This document shows positions 36,401-51,400 of a DNA stretch of 64,000 nucleotides, piece by piece. This DNA is from Owenia fusiformis. Its lineage: Eukaryota; Annelida; Polychaeta; Sabellida; Oweniidae. Below the pieces are notes generated by a model that saw only the letters and a list, made by a program, of their open reading frames with translations, was not told where the DNA came from and searched no databases. Location: positions 13,086,348 through 13,150,347 of the forward strand of contig CAIIXF020000006.1 of assembly GCA_903813345.2 (NCBI GenBank), written 5' to 3'. Numbering within the stretch: position 1 is the first letter of the stretch; each line of letters opens with the position of its first letter. A program made the position numbers and the translations under genes.

Positions 36401-39400
36401 TCGATTTTCAGAAAAAATTGAAAATTTCACAATCTTGAAATTTTCAAACTCTTCCTGAGAAGTCGTTTTTATTATTTCACATATGCTTGTGCACTGTAAT
36501 CATTACAAAGACATCAAAGAACAACAAAAAACTTTAGTTTGAGAAAAAAAGTGCCGTTTAAAGAATTTGAGAAGATTTTTTTCTAGGAGTAGCCCGTGAA
36601 AAACCGCTGATTCAAAATATCTGAACATTTCAGAAAATATACTTCAAACATATATCAAAAACGAAGAAGCAACGGAAATTTGAAAAATTACCCGATAAAA
36701 AAATTGGGATCAAAATAAGGAAAAAAGTACACTTCTCAAATTGTTTTTTTCTATTTTTTTATTTTGTATGAGAGATTTCAAAATTCTAAAGCTCCTTCCA
36801 TTTTGGGCTATATTAAAGGGATGTTTCAGAGAAATAAGAAAAAAAAATGTTCAGGGACCTTTGCCGTGCTACTTTTTTTGTCAATTTTTCTGTCTCATTG
36901 TCAGAGGACTCAAATTCCCATTCCAAAATGTTTACTGTTTCTATTTGCATAACCACAGTGAGCCTGGTTATATAAATGATAAGTGGAACTAAAAAATTGA
37001 GAGAAAATCCAACCAAAAGACAGTTAATTTTGATGGTCGGATTATACTCAAATGCCATGTGCTTCCTGGTTTCGGCCATCTTGGATTTTTTGATTAAGTT
37101 ATAAGTTACCTTAAATAACTTTGCTTATTTTATATAAACTGTCTTATTTTAGATGCAAATAAATGATACATATACATAGATTCAGATTCATTCCTTAAAA
37201 TCCAAAATGGATTATACAGGATAAAAAGTGACTTTTTATTTAACCAAATCTTTTACTAGTTGTACCATAAAGATGGGTAGTAGAGGATTATCCTTTCAAT
37301 GTTTAGTCTCTTTTGTGTTTAGCAGGAGAATGATCCCAAGGAGTATAACAGGAGTTGATGTTTCTGGATCTCTATTTATTCTAACACTACTCAGCTTCAC
37401 CCAACAATTGACAATTTAACATTTCTAAAGAAACATATAATGAAATGGACCAGGATATTGTTTTTTTCCAAATAGCCATGTTTTTGTAAATATTCTTGAA
37501 TCAGCCAGATGCAGTTATTTGGCACTACACTTTATATAAATGGGCTTAAATATGCCTCATTTGAACCAAGGTGATATTATATTACCCTCAGGTAGGATTA
37601 AACAATAACAAATTGTCCGCCTACCTGCTCATAAAGGCTTTTCATTTTACGCTACATATGCTTTACTTAATTGACCACAATACATTTTCATGGGATTTTT
37701 GCAATCCTGTGTAATAGAACATAACTTGCACTTTCATCGCAAAATGATCAAATTGAATATACTGGTTAATAGTATTAAGGTTAGGGTAAGGGTTACAGGG
37801 CTCTCGCCAGGCTTTTAGACTGTGGCGCAGCACCACACTCTATTTAGCTCCCTCCACACCCTATTGGCAAATCATGACTGTTTCCACAGTCTAAACTTGA
37901 CTGAATATACAATAATAGCATGTAAAAAGGATAAAACATAACATAAATATGATTTATCATGATTGAACGGTTATTCTGAAGATGTTAGCACCACACCCTA
38001 AATATTTCCTGGTGAGAGCCCTGGGTTAGGATTTGGAGCTAACAAATGCAAATGAAAGCCTTACAAGATGAGGGTATTCAAGAAGACAGGTTTTACTGTA
38101 TGGTTCAAATGAGCTGCAGAATCTTGTAAATGATGAAGGGGAAAGTAGATGCACATCTGTATGTTTGTAAATAGACACTGAGTGATCTCTAGGCTGGAAT
38201 GTTTCTTTACAATCATCAACACATGATGTGTTTTAACACCCCCCCCCCCCCCGAAGCAGGCTAATTTGAGGTATATGTAGTCATATATGGAGTCTCTGGT
38301 ATAGTTCTGCATGATTTAGTGCCTTGTCCTAGATGGGAATGATAGGGGGGGGGGGGTGTAAGACTACATAAGTATTGCACATTTTTGATCATCAGTCAAG
38401 TCTGTCATATTCATGTACCTGAGTAGGTTCATGCATCAGGGCTCCCACCAGGAAATATTTAGGGTGTGGTGGGAACATCTTTAGCATAACTGTTTAGTCG
38501 TGATGTTAGTGCATGGAACTTATATGAAGGATAAAAGACAGAAATACGTTTTTCATCCTCCTTACCACACATACAAGTATGAGAGTATGGAGGGAGAGGT
38601 AGAGACTTAGTTACGCTCATGATTGTGTTTTAACACCCCCTGTGGATTGTATATATTTTGCTTACCACCATGGTTGCATACCTTTGCACTGAAATATCAA
38701 TATTTATATTTCTGCTCACTTGACCCAGATTTTCCTGATATGTAGTTACATGTATATCTTTCAGTTTCATGTACTAATGTTATGTATTACTTTTCTAAGC
38801 TTTGCAATAGACTGTAATGTAGTGCTTGACTTTGATTCCTGGAAAAATTTGAAATAAATTCAGATTTGTTCTTAGCATTGGTCCAATGCCAATTTCTCAA
38901 AGAAGATTTCATGGATAGAATCTACTTTCAAATACTTCCAAATTTTGATAATAACGAACAGCAGTGGTATAATAGCTATTGGGAGGGGGGGGGCTTTAAA
39001 TATTATCATGAATTTGAGATGACCCCATCATTGCTATGTCAGCAAAAAATTTGTCTACTTATAGTTATTTTATATTTTCAAATCTTTGTAATATTAGTAC
39101 CATAGTTGCATAATAGCTATATACCCAGAGAGCTTTAAATATAATATAAATTTGAGATGACCCCTTGGCTGGTAAGTGAGCTAACATGTATGATTGCATG
39201 AGGCAAATCTGATGCTCTGTATCAGTATCATTTGGAAGGGATTATCTATTTACAATCTAGCTAGAAATAACCATTGACATAACTCTGTTCATGTGAGAAT
39301 TTGTTGGTACATTTTTGTGTTTCGAGTTCTATTTAGGTTAATCTATCCTCCTAGTTGCCATGTGTGATTCAGCACCTTTTTCAGCATAGTATTTAAGTAG

Positions 39401-42400
39401 AGGATTTGAATTTTAACAAAGATATTTGAATTTTTTTCATTGTCACCATACCAAAATATGGGAATTTTTTGTTGAAGTTCCAAAGATAACACAAACCGAA
39501 TGAAAATTGTAAACTCTGAATTTCACTCACTTGGCACATCACCAACTTTTTCATAATGTTTGTTACTGGGCCAACCAAATTAAAAATATTTAAATTATAT
39601 TTTATGCCAAGCAAACATTTCCTACAAAATACCTGGTAAATGTTCTTACAAAGATTCTAATTTCCTCTTTCTCTATGTATTTTAGTTTAGAAGCTAAGAA
39701 ATATTTATATTTGAAAGTGTTGAGTCAGAAAGAGATGTTTATGGGATATTTGAGACAGATATATTCAAAGGTTATAGCTACCTTCTTGTACAGTGGTACA
39801 CATGACTATGAAAACATTTGTGCCTCTTATTTTCTGGAAATTCTCAAACAACATCTATAGCTACTGCTGACAATTGAAGTAAAAATATACAGCGTAACTG
39901 TTTATCCTCTCATTTATAATGCCCATGGGTGTTTAATTGAAAGCATACCATCTTAAGTCCATGGGCATTAAAATAGATGGACATTTTGGAGAACCTGAGA
40001 ATGTTCACTCTGATACTGTTCCTGTTGATCCATTAACCAAAAATATTCCGATATAGTTAACCCGAGAAACATGATAGTTTTGGTACATCTTCAACAAATC
40101 TGAAGCAAGATAGAAGACTCAAATAATATCTAAAACATTCATGTGTTGGACTGTAGTGATATATTTGGATGTTAGTCAAAAAAGCATTTTGACTAAGAGA
40201 AGAATGTTTATCGATACCCTGGGCTCATTAGCTAGGATACTATACCTCTGAGTAAGAATGATAATTGTTTGGCCTGACATTCAACCAATCAGAGAGCACA
40301 TAACATAGGAGCTATGATAGAATATTTACATAATTATAGATACATAATTGTTTTTGAATGACAACATGCTCTGATTGGCATTTAAAAAGTTGAGACAAAT
40401 TGAGAGGTTTGTAAGAGTATGCAGGAATTTGGAACCTTCTTGCACAGGGTACTTCATTGGCAGCAGTTTCACAACATGGCAATAACTTAGCACAGATCTT
40501 ATGTTCAGGGTCAGAAATACTAAGACTATTTACAACATTTAAAGGTTGTGCTTTATACTAAATACTGAAGGATGTTGGTAATAAATTATATTAGAGCAGG
40601 GCTTGCTCATTTTTATGTGCTTCTAGACTGAACATCATGAAACATCATGCATCTTTGTGCATTATTGAGCACAATATGCACGTGTATATGCACAGAGTGC
40701 ATTATTAATCAGAGTGTGCATTATTGACCACATTTTGCATTATTGAGCACATAGTATAATCATGTTTGTAAATTGTTATATCACATGGTTCAAATATCTC
40801 TGAATGTTTTTGTCAGAATTTGCTGAAACTAATTTGATTAATGAATTCTATTCTTGTTACATGAATGTTAATTTGTGTTTGTGTCAATGACTGATTACTT
40901 TGGCCTAAGATAATCCTAGCTGTTGCTAGTCTCTACTGAAATATTTTATGACTATGGCGTGGATGGATAAAAACTTCATAAAAATCCATAAGCTTCATAT
41001 AAATGTACCTCCATGACAGTGTTGACATTTTTTATATGTTATATTTGTTTGTTTTTATTTTGTAATAGGGTTTCCTGATATTTACCCAAACATATATGAA
41101 CGTTCTTGATCTCTAATCTGTGTATGCTAAATATGTTCACTTATACAGGTTTCACTGTATACTGTACTGTAAGATTAGGACATGTCCTAAAGGTAGGATA
41201 ATTTGATAATCCTGGATTATCTGACATTAATTCCTTAGTGAGACCAACCATCTGCTCTGAGATATAACAAATATGTACTGGATTCTGTTCGCCAGTATTA
41301 TAAGATTTCTTTGGGAAAGGTGGTTTCATTTGGTCTAGGAAACCATAACAATAAGTAATAATCAATTGCCACGATGAATTCTTACTTCCAGGCCAAATCC
41401 CTAAAAAGTTGTAAAAACATGTAGATTGACTTTTTGGGCTTAAAGGTTTCTTGAATTTTTGAAGAACATGTAAATATATCTCGTGTTGACTTGAATGTAT
41501 CCTATACTAGTTTCCTGTGCTAATACTATATTTTTGTCATAGCTAAATATTTTTATTTGCAAAGATAGGTTCTGTATAATTCTGTTTTAAAAATCATGAG
41601 TTACAATCTTATCAAAACAAAACTTAGGTGGTTTTTTTGTTTCAGTTATTGTCACTTGTTGGTCTCATGCCTCCCATTCTAGTGCCCCATACCCCCAGGT
41701 TTTTATTGTCTGTTCAATTTTTGCCAAATAACAAATAGTTAAATTACTTTTGGGCTGCATGTATCTCAGCCTCATTCAATAATACATAGATGTACTTCTT
41801 TGACTGGTAGATCACTTTGGCACATTAACCTGGGCCTATCTGACTTGCAGACCTATAATGCTGGAAAAAAGATAAGTTGATATCAGTGTTCTAAGGTAAA
41901 GGGTTACCTGGCCTATATGGCATGTAGGGGCGGATCTCGGAACCAATTGGGGGTCCCAAATTTCATGTCCCAAATTTTGCGCCCCTAAAACCAAAAAGTG
42001 GGTCCAAATTTTGAGGCCCATTATTTTCAAAACTTGGCCTAAAATTAAAAAGTAATGACCATTGATTTGGGGCCCCTGCCCCCCCCCCCCCCCATCCGCA
42101 AGTGTCATGCTACCATTAGATTGACATACAAAGGGGTATGCACCCTTGAACAGATTAATAGACAGTGTACGGATTGAAATCTGGAATATGATGTCCAAAA
42201 ACTTATATCAATAAAGTTGCAGAAAATGCAATTGTTTTTATTGTAACTTGCAAATAAACAGATTTTTAACAACATATATGTTTTACAATATTTGTAATAT
42301 TTTTATGTAGCAGACAGCTAAGATGAGAGATAAGAAAGTGCCTATAGTACTATACCCAAGATACCAACCATAAATCTTATCTAAATGGGAAACGAAAATA

Positions 42401-45400
42401 GCCTAGATTCTTATTCTCAGACTGTTATTATTCTAGATCAGGCCAAGTAGTTGCATTCCTCAACATCTCATTCCTCCTATGCAACCCTTTCCAGTCTAGA
42501 TGCCTGATTATAACTAGACTTGAGGCCTCAGAGAAGCCAAATTTCATGTTTAAAAATTGTGGCTACTGTACATACTTGAGAGAACCCTTTGCATTCGTTT
42601 AACTTCGCTTCTCAAAAGAGAGCTTCGTCTTCAGTAATTTATAACTAGACTCTGCGCGCAGTGTAACTTGAGAATTTGAAAATCAACTTGCGCGATCATA
42701 TAAGCCTGAATAACAATTAAAACAAATGGGATATTTTTACCAAATTTCAACATATCCGCAAATGTGAGAGCATTCTATATTTTACAAAAGAGGTGAATGG
42801 CTGATTTTTAGATCCAGTGAAATTTATAACCCTCATCATATTCATTGGCAGTTGTGTGGAAAGTCAAATCTCTGGAACCCCAAATGGGTCATAAGGACTT
42901 GAAGCAAGACTAAAGTTCCTTGTATGATAAGAATAAAGAGGAGGGATAGGTAAAACTCAAATGTAATGAATTTCTGCAAGACTGGGTTGCAACCATGCTT
43001 CTAATGCATTCTATGGTTCACTTGTATGTTTACCTTGGCACTTGTCCAACCTGAACCCATCATCATCTTCTGTTGATGAGAGTTACAGATGGTATTAATG
43101 CATACCTTTTTTGGAAAGAAGATCAACTATTTCATCTCACACTCTTGAAACTATCAATATGTGTACAATATATACATCCAATAATCCAATGAGCTCAGGT
43201 ATACTTGAAGCACTTTTGCATAATGGGGGAGGGGGCTAGATGGGACAGGAGGCCATTTCTCAAAATATTATGAATTGTAATTCCTGATTTTTAATTTGTC
43301 TTTCATGAAGTAAATGTGGTAGTATACAATTGGATTTCATAATATTTTCCCAAAAAGGCCTCCAGGTAAGCAATGTCTAAAATCACAGTGAAACTAAACA
43401 TAGAAGTACCTTGATGGTGAATTCAATTTTGATGAGGAATTTCTTGCTGTATTTACAGGTACAGGTATAAGAGAATCGTTCATGAAATAACAAATGCAAA
43501 TAGAAAGATGAACTGGTTCCTGATTTAGAGAGAATCTATTTAGTATTCTGTCAGGCTCGAGTTATGATATTGGGTTATTGCCATAACCTATGAATAAATA
43601 TGGATGCTATTTAGGTATGCCTGCAATTATGAAATTGAATGAATGAATGTTGAATGATTGAAGCACCAATGCAGTCTAGTGCATTGACTCAAAAAAGGTT
43701 AAATCTTCAATGGCGGATCCAGGGGGGGGCATGGGGCTGGAAAGTATTGTAAAGCCTCAAAAAGTAGGCCTTTTGGACATAACTTGGCCTTTATGGGCCT
43801 TTCAAGCCCAAATTATCTATAAATGGGCCTTAATTTTTCAAAATTTGGGCCCAATTTCTGGTTTTAGGAGTTCACAATCTCCTGGATCTGCCAGTGGGCT
43901 TGATCTATTTCACAAACAGAGTTTATGTTTGATAAATTTGGAGAATCCAGAAATCCAAGATGCTATATATTCTGATATACAGATTACCCCATGGGATTTA
44001 AGAGTTCTAAGATCCTGTTGGGCGTACCTGGATTTTGTGGTCAGAGGTAGATTGTTGATAATGCTTTTGATCTATTTCTTTTGATGTTGTGGTAAAGGTA
44101 AAGTCAAATGTCTGTTTACAGCTTAAGAACAATTGACAGGTAAATGACATATAAGGTTTTCGGTTATGCTCTTTAAAGGCAGAATCAGATCTATAGAGGG
44201 TGACAAAATTACAAGCAACGTTCATAATTGACCTACCAATCTATTCCTTATAATATCAAATACACTATCTCCCAAAAGATTCACAATATGTTATAAATTC
44301 ATGAAGTTATTAATGATTCAAAGTGCAAAAATGTGTAAAAAATGTTTAAATTCTCCCAAATAATAAGAATGGTAACCATTCTTATAGAAAAATAATACAT
44401 TATTGTAAAAATCGTTCGTTTTCCTTGAATAAAGTATGCACTTTTGTGATTTTTAGAAAATAGACATGATAAGGAATGACATGAGCCAAAAATATTCTAA
44501 AATTGAGACAATTTTTTGTTTAGCCTGCTCGCTATCTCTGATTCTCTCTTTAACATGATCTTTGTTTATCATGCAAGAATATAAAGTCTGGATATATTGT
44601 GAGGTTAGTAGCTTAATAGATCTCCATTTTTCAAATATTCATGTCTCAAAGGGTCTATTAATCACATATGCTAGAGCCTATCACTGATATAAGCAGAAAT
44701 TGTAGTAGTAGTGTATAAAGGGTTATCATAACCTTGCATCTAATGCTTTTATATCTAGTCTGCTCCTCTATATTTTTCCCGATATTCCTCCACTCTATTG
44801 TAAGTTGACATGGTTCTGTGGAGTGCCCCAATACTTGAGTTTACAAATAATTAAGCAATCCTTTAAGCCCAACATATACCAATGGGGCGAATTGGGACCT
44901 CCATAGACTTAACATTGCGTGGGACCTAGTAGGACTTTGTGGGACTTTGCCCAATAGAGTCTGTGGGACTCCGTTGGATTTTGCTACATCTTGCCCTATT
45001 GAGTCTCATGGCTCTCTGCAATCTGGCCATGTTTTCTTGTTGATAGGCACCAGACTGTATCATACTCTTTATATCTTGATATCTTGCCTGAAATGCATGT
45101 AATATAAAACTCTTGAATGTGAGGAACTTGAGTTGTTGTAATACATACAATGGTGGATAAATGAAAAAGAATCAATTGTACAAAGATGCAAGAAAATCAG
45201 TTGTTTCAGTCAAATTTCAGAGAAAAAACGGAGTGAAATAAACATGATGAGAGGGAGATTTTGATTATGGGTGAAGAAATTCTGTGAAATGTGAAAGCTT
45301 CCATGATGCATCAAGATGTCATAACAACAACAGTGTATGTTGGTAAAAGGTGGGAATGGACTGAACAATCTTATATAACTCCACCAACTGTTTGATGTGA

Positions 45401-48400
45401 CCCTGTGTCCATAAGCCAGTACTACCCTCTAGCTATGATAGATAATATTACCATTTTATATTCAAAGGAATCTCAGAGCCACCTATAAAGAAAATTGTAA
45501 GTGAGCCACAACTGGCTCTTACTGGCTTTACGAGTTTAGAAATATATAAACTATAAAAGAATATCACTCCAAAGTGTAGTTTGGTGCATAAATACGAAAT
45601 AAACCACTGATATCTCTCTGCAAAATGAGCAGTTGTTGTTTTATTCAAACTGACAAGAACTATCGCAGTGGAAGCAATGGAAGGTGGGAATATGTTGAAC
45701 AACTACAATTGTGTTTGTCAGTATAGTTCGCAGCCTCAAGAAAACTTGTAGGCCATGTATTTTATTCAGATATGTGTATTGGGGTGAACCACTATGATAT
45801 TTCAATTGACGAATCTCTCAAACTTGATTTTCTTATTCTGTTGTTGAAGAAATATTACTCTAACACCAGACACCTTTTTGACATAATGTATTTTTTATAC
45901 CATATTAAGACTACTGTGTTATTCAAAATAACGTTTTTGCATTATCCAAAATAAGTTAGTATTTTTATCGCACTTTGAAAAAGTGCTACATTGTCGTCGT
46001 CTTGTGCTGTTGGGCGGGCGTGCGGTTGTGCGGGCGTGCGGGCGGCACATAAACCAAATCTTGTCATCAAATTTCCAGGATAACTGCTTAGCTGTTCAAC
46101 TTGAAATTTTTACAGATGCAAGAGCAGACTAGTACCAAGATCTGATTAGGTTAAGGGCATGCTGGGTAAACTACGTGGCGGCCATTTTGAATTTTTCAAC
46201 AAATCTTGTCATCAAAATTCCAGGAAAACCACTTATCCGTTCAACTTGAAATTTTTACAGATGCAAGAGCAGACTATTGTCAAGATCTGATTAGGTTTTG
46301 GGTATGCTGGCTGAATTACATGGTGGCCATTTTGAATTTTTCAATTTGGCGGCCATTTTGAATTTTTCAACTTGCTCCAAATTGACCAAATTTTTTTTAA
46401 AAAACATCTACAAGTTCTCAGAAGTTCAAATCTGACCTTAGATTTCAGATTTGACCTTTCGTTCACCTTCAGTGACCTTTAAAAGGTCAAAAATTTGATT
46501 TTCTAAATTGATATTTTGGATTAAAATTTAGGTCAGCTTAATTACAAAACACCTACTGAGGTCTGAAAAAGTGAAATTTTCAAGGTCGAAGGTCATCAAA
46601 TAAGGTCACAAACAATGTTATCTAAATTTTCCCAAAGTTCAAGACTACAAATAAATTCTTGTCATCAAAATTGCAGGAAAACCGCTAACCTTGTCAACTT
46701 GAAATGTTTACAGATGCAAGAGCAGACTAGTGCCAAGGTCTGATTAGGTTTTGGCCATGCTGGGTAAATTGCATGGTGGCCAGTTTGCTCTTCAAAGTGC
46801 GATATTTATCACTGTGTGTCTTGTTTATTTATTTATCGTTTTGGCATCCATAATATATTTTTGTATACATGTATTTAAAAGGGAGAATCACCAACCTATT
46901 GCATATTATTAACATAGACACACACACCAACAGATTTCTGAGATTTGGTCTTCAGTTAAACTACAGTTCCATCAACAGACAAAAATATGTGGATTCTACA
47001 AATGCATAATTTAAAACATTCACTCCCTGCCAGTTCCCACATAGAAAGATGATAGAGCTGTTATCTGCATTAAAAGCCAATGAAAGAATCTGTAGTACCA
47101 GCGGGGAACATTATTTTACCATCTAGGTACCAGAACAGGGCAGACCTGGAAATCCAAAAAAGGGATTCAACCTTGCATTAATATTTTCCTTTACGTCAAA
47201 CTCTACTAGAAATTGAGCATTTTTGAGAAATTGGAGCAAAAATTGATGCTTTAGAAGAGAAACAAGTCTGTTTTAGGTACAATATTTATCTCTCTATATC
47301 CGTGGTCTGACTCTAGGATAGATCCAGGGTGTCAGTTGCTCATTGCAAGATGTTGTGTCAGAATTGGAGAAAATTAAACCTGCGATATATCAGTAGAAGA
47401 AAATATGAACCATCTTGCTTATTAAAAGGTTACCTTGACATGAGATAAGAAATATGCACTTTTTAAGCTCTGCCTGTTGTAATCAATACAGAGGTCAAGT
47501 GAGCGCAGTTTTTAAGAGTCTTCTTTTGTCTTTTACACTGAAGTATCGATTGCCATCATAATGTGAAGAATGATATGGGAATATAGTCTTGCATCAATCC
47601 CTGCTGATCCCTCACACAAACATACATGACTTATACTCGTTTGGGAAGTAGGTATTGGGATCATTGTTGTTTAAACATTTGGATCCATTTTTTAGGAAAT
47701 AATTTTTGCTGGATAGATACAAGTATCTATAACAGGTTCTTTTTTTGTATCAATCTATAAAAGATGATGTGGAACTGGTATATAATGTATAAGCCATATT
47801 CTGCAAACAATCAGTGAAACCTGGCAAAGCTGTGTGAGATGATATCATGGGTTGCTATCTCTATTATTTATGGATAAAAGACGTCATCAAGAAGATTCAG
47901 GGAGGTACTCTGATTCCTAAAATGACCGTCTGCTACTGCTTATTTTATGTCATTTCTCTCTAAAATTCGACTGAAGTGTCCGATTTTATGTCATTTCTAT
48001 ACAATTAAGAGTGTTGGCTACATGTCTGTTTACTTTATTCTTTGTGGATTCTACTCTTTGATTTTCTGTTTTCCATTTTAAAACACACCCAGCATCTCAT
48101 TTTACTTACAAGCTTTACTCTCATATTGCCAGCTTATTTTACCATTCTCCATATGTAATAATATTTTTTGATGTCATGGCACCATGCCTTTTTCTGATGC
48201 TAGAAACTCTAGTAAAAAGGAATTTTGCATCCATAGTTGTTTGTTGTGATTTATAAAGGTCATGGTGCCATTACTGTACATGTATCATACTCATGATATT
48301 TTCTATTTGTGTACCTTCAGCTTTATCATTTGTAGTTCTAGCAATATATAGAAAATATATGACAATTATTTAACATTGTTATTATGATAAGATGTTAATT

Positions 48401-51400
48401 ATACAGGTACAATTATGTCTTCTTTACACCTCCAATACTGTATTTAACCAGTTGGTGATTTTGTCATGTGTTTAAATGCTTTGTTGGATTCATTATTCAC
48501 CTTCTAATTTTTGGAAAACCTGATTTCACTTAATTTTTTCTAACAAAAGAGAAATCTGGCAGGATGTGGATTATTGACGTAAACAATTTCTGGCAGGAAG
48601 TGGGCAGACATAGAAAGAATGTCATATATAAAGTGACTGGGGTACTCTTCATCAATATTGTAGAAATTGTACGAAAAAGGTTTAAAAGAAGAATTTTGAG
48701 GCTTTCTGGTAAGGTTAGTTATTAGACAAATCAGACCCACCCTAGTTGAACATGTTAAAATCAGAGTTTTTGCAAGACATGTTTTCAAAGCTTGGATGAG
48801 AATATGGTCTCTATCTGTGCAGTTTGGTATATTGCAGTGTTTATTTATAGGTAACATGCTTTGAAGAGGTGTAGATGGGTTTGTTGTATTGTTATGACCA
48901 AGGTCATCTCAGTACATGTCATTGTGACACGAAAGGGCAGGTCATCGTGACATTGAAGATTACATCTTCTTGCTATCTTTCATTCTTTCAGTGATGTCCA
49001 CAGGATTTTTTCTCAAGGGAGTGCAAAATTCTCATTTTCACAATTCAGACCGAAATCGGTCAAAATATGCCCCTTTGTGATGATTTTTCTCAGTTTCAAG
49101 TGAGTGCAAAGGATTTTCAGGTGGGTGCAAGCCTATTTTCAAAATCTCAGGTGGGTGCTACGCCCACTTGCTTTAATGCTGGGGAGATCACTGTTTCATA
49201 TATTGCCTCCAAAATGTCAAGCCAGTATTAGTCTTAGTACAATAGCATACCACACCATGTAACTGACATTCATGCTTCCCATAGATGCTTTGAACCCCAT
49301 AAATTATAATATTCAGCCTATGTGATTGCGCTTTTGCAAGAAAGAATACAATTAATGATAGGAATATTCTACCATACAAAAGTGACATGTTTTCAAAATC
49401 AGCAGAATCAAAAATGATTATTTGATTTTGTATATAGCAATGTTAACCTAAAAAGGATCTGTCGAGGACTATGTCATTTCACATAGGACTGATGTGTTGT
49501 ATTGCTTTAACTTGAGTGGATGATGAATTGAAAATAGATACAGGGTGATTCGAAATAAAATGCTTGGATAAAGTATACTATAATGATAAATCCGCATTTA
49601 ATACTGACTTCTAAACAGTTTCATTCATTTATTTGTTATTTCTCTGTAGTTTATTAAGTTCATGTTGACATATCGAGAATGCTGCTAATCCTAGAATTAC
49701 AAAACAATTAACAAATGAGATTGGCACGAGGAAAGATTGGCTAATAGGCTAGAAATAAAAATGATAAATTAATTACTGGATAAATTGAAGTGCTCTAGAA
49801 GTCTGGCTCCAGTTCTAACTGCTTCTGAATGAAATTTAATTAGTTTTACCCTGAGCCCCATAGGCTAAAAGTAATTATTGCTAAAAAGCACAAAATTGAA
49901 TTATAGACACAGATAAATAGATCAGTTGCTATAAAGATGAATATGTAGATGGCAGTAGTAATTTTAACGATTTTTAATAGCGTCCCTAACAAGTCAAATT
50001 CTGAAGTATTATATCCCATACCCATTCTCTGGCAAAGAGACGTTTATATGGGGCTTAAATGAATGAAGGATTCAAAGACCCAATGACTTTTCATAAAACA
50101 TGACATTTACTTCCACAATTTCCAGGTAAAGAAGGAAGGGATTAGTAAAAGGATATCACAGTTTTAGAGTAAGCCTTGATGTTTTCCTTCATATTTTCAT
50201 CCTTCTGTAAGTTCAATCATTAATACCATATGAAGTCCCTGTGAATGAAGTCCTTTGCATTCCATATCTAACCAACTACCCTACATTGTGGATGATACAT
50301 TGGTGCTTTTGAAAGTCCCTAGAGGATACCCATATGATACATGTGATAATATTATAAGAGGAGATTACCGCATCTGAATGTACCAAAGAGAAATACTTTG
50401 ACCCCAACTTTGAAGAAATCAATTTTGCAATTTTTCCAAACCTCCTCACACTTTTTTCTTACAATGGATATCTTGTCTTTTGTGAGAAAGATGGGATAAG
50501 TGCCAGATTAATTTTACTTATCTAGAATGCAAGTCTTGGTTTCTTTAAACCTCAGAGTTAGCTCCTATAAAAGAAGGTCAAGGTGACATAGCATCCTTTG
50601 ATGATGTTTAATTTAGATTTTATTGAGGTATAATTCACCTTGAATTCTTCCAGTTTATTTGATGTTATTTCGGGTAAATTGTAGAACAGCTTAAATGCTT
50701 GACACAATATTCCTGGCCCAATCAATACTAATTTAGACAGGGATCGATAAACCTGTCTGGGTATCTTGCTTTATCATTTATTCTCTTACAGAACTCTTCT
50801 AGTTTCTTATTATTAGACATCTTGACTTGTCTTTATAATGAGTGTGAAATGTGTTTTTAATTTGGTTCCTCTTATGCAAATATATTGACTTAAATAAAAT
50901 GATGTTTCTATACTTGCAAAAAGCCCTTGAAAGCTCCTCATAATACTTCAACTTCACAAGTTAGAAGTAAGTAAGGGAATCCAGGGGGGGTGGTCCAGAG
51001 AATTCTCCCTCCCAATTCGCCACTATATGTACTGAATAATAGCTTTAAGGTCTGGATTGATGCATTTAGCATGATTAGCCTCTGTTGTAAAAAACACCAA
51101 AAAACTAACTCACAAGTATAATTAAAGTACACATACTTTATCAACTAAGACAGCATAACTATCCTCTATTTTGATTAAATTTTATTTAGGCAATGTGTAT
51201 ATCTGAGGTAAATTTATATCCTGTGAGTATTTTGTACTTACATTACCAATGACGTTATGAGCTGGGGAAAAACAAATCTGTATAGATATAGGCCAAGGAT
51301 AAGAAAAGGAATGTTGTCAGTGTAATGAATTACTCAAGATTCCAGTTGGAATTTAGCTGATTTCTCAAATAGCCAGAGCTATCATCATACAGAAAAACCT

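Noticed and set aside
48540-48857. 105-codon minus-strand open frame in Sbf intron 1
   Set aside because: No recognised domain or splice signals; length is compatible with chance or a decayed retroelement.
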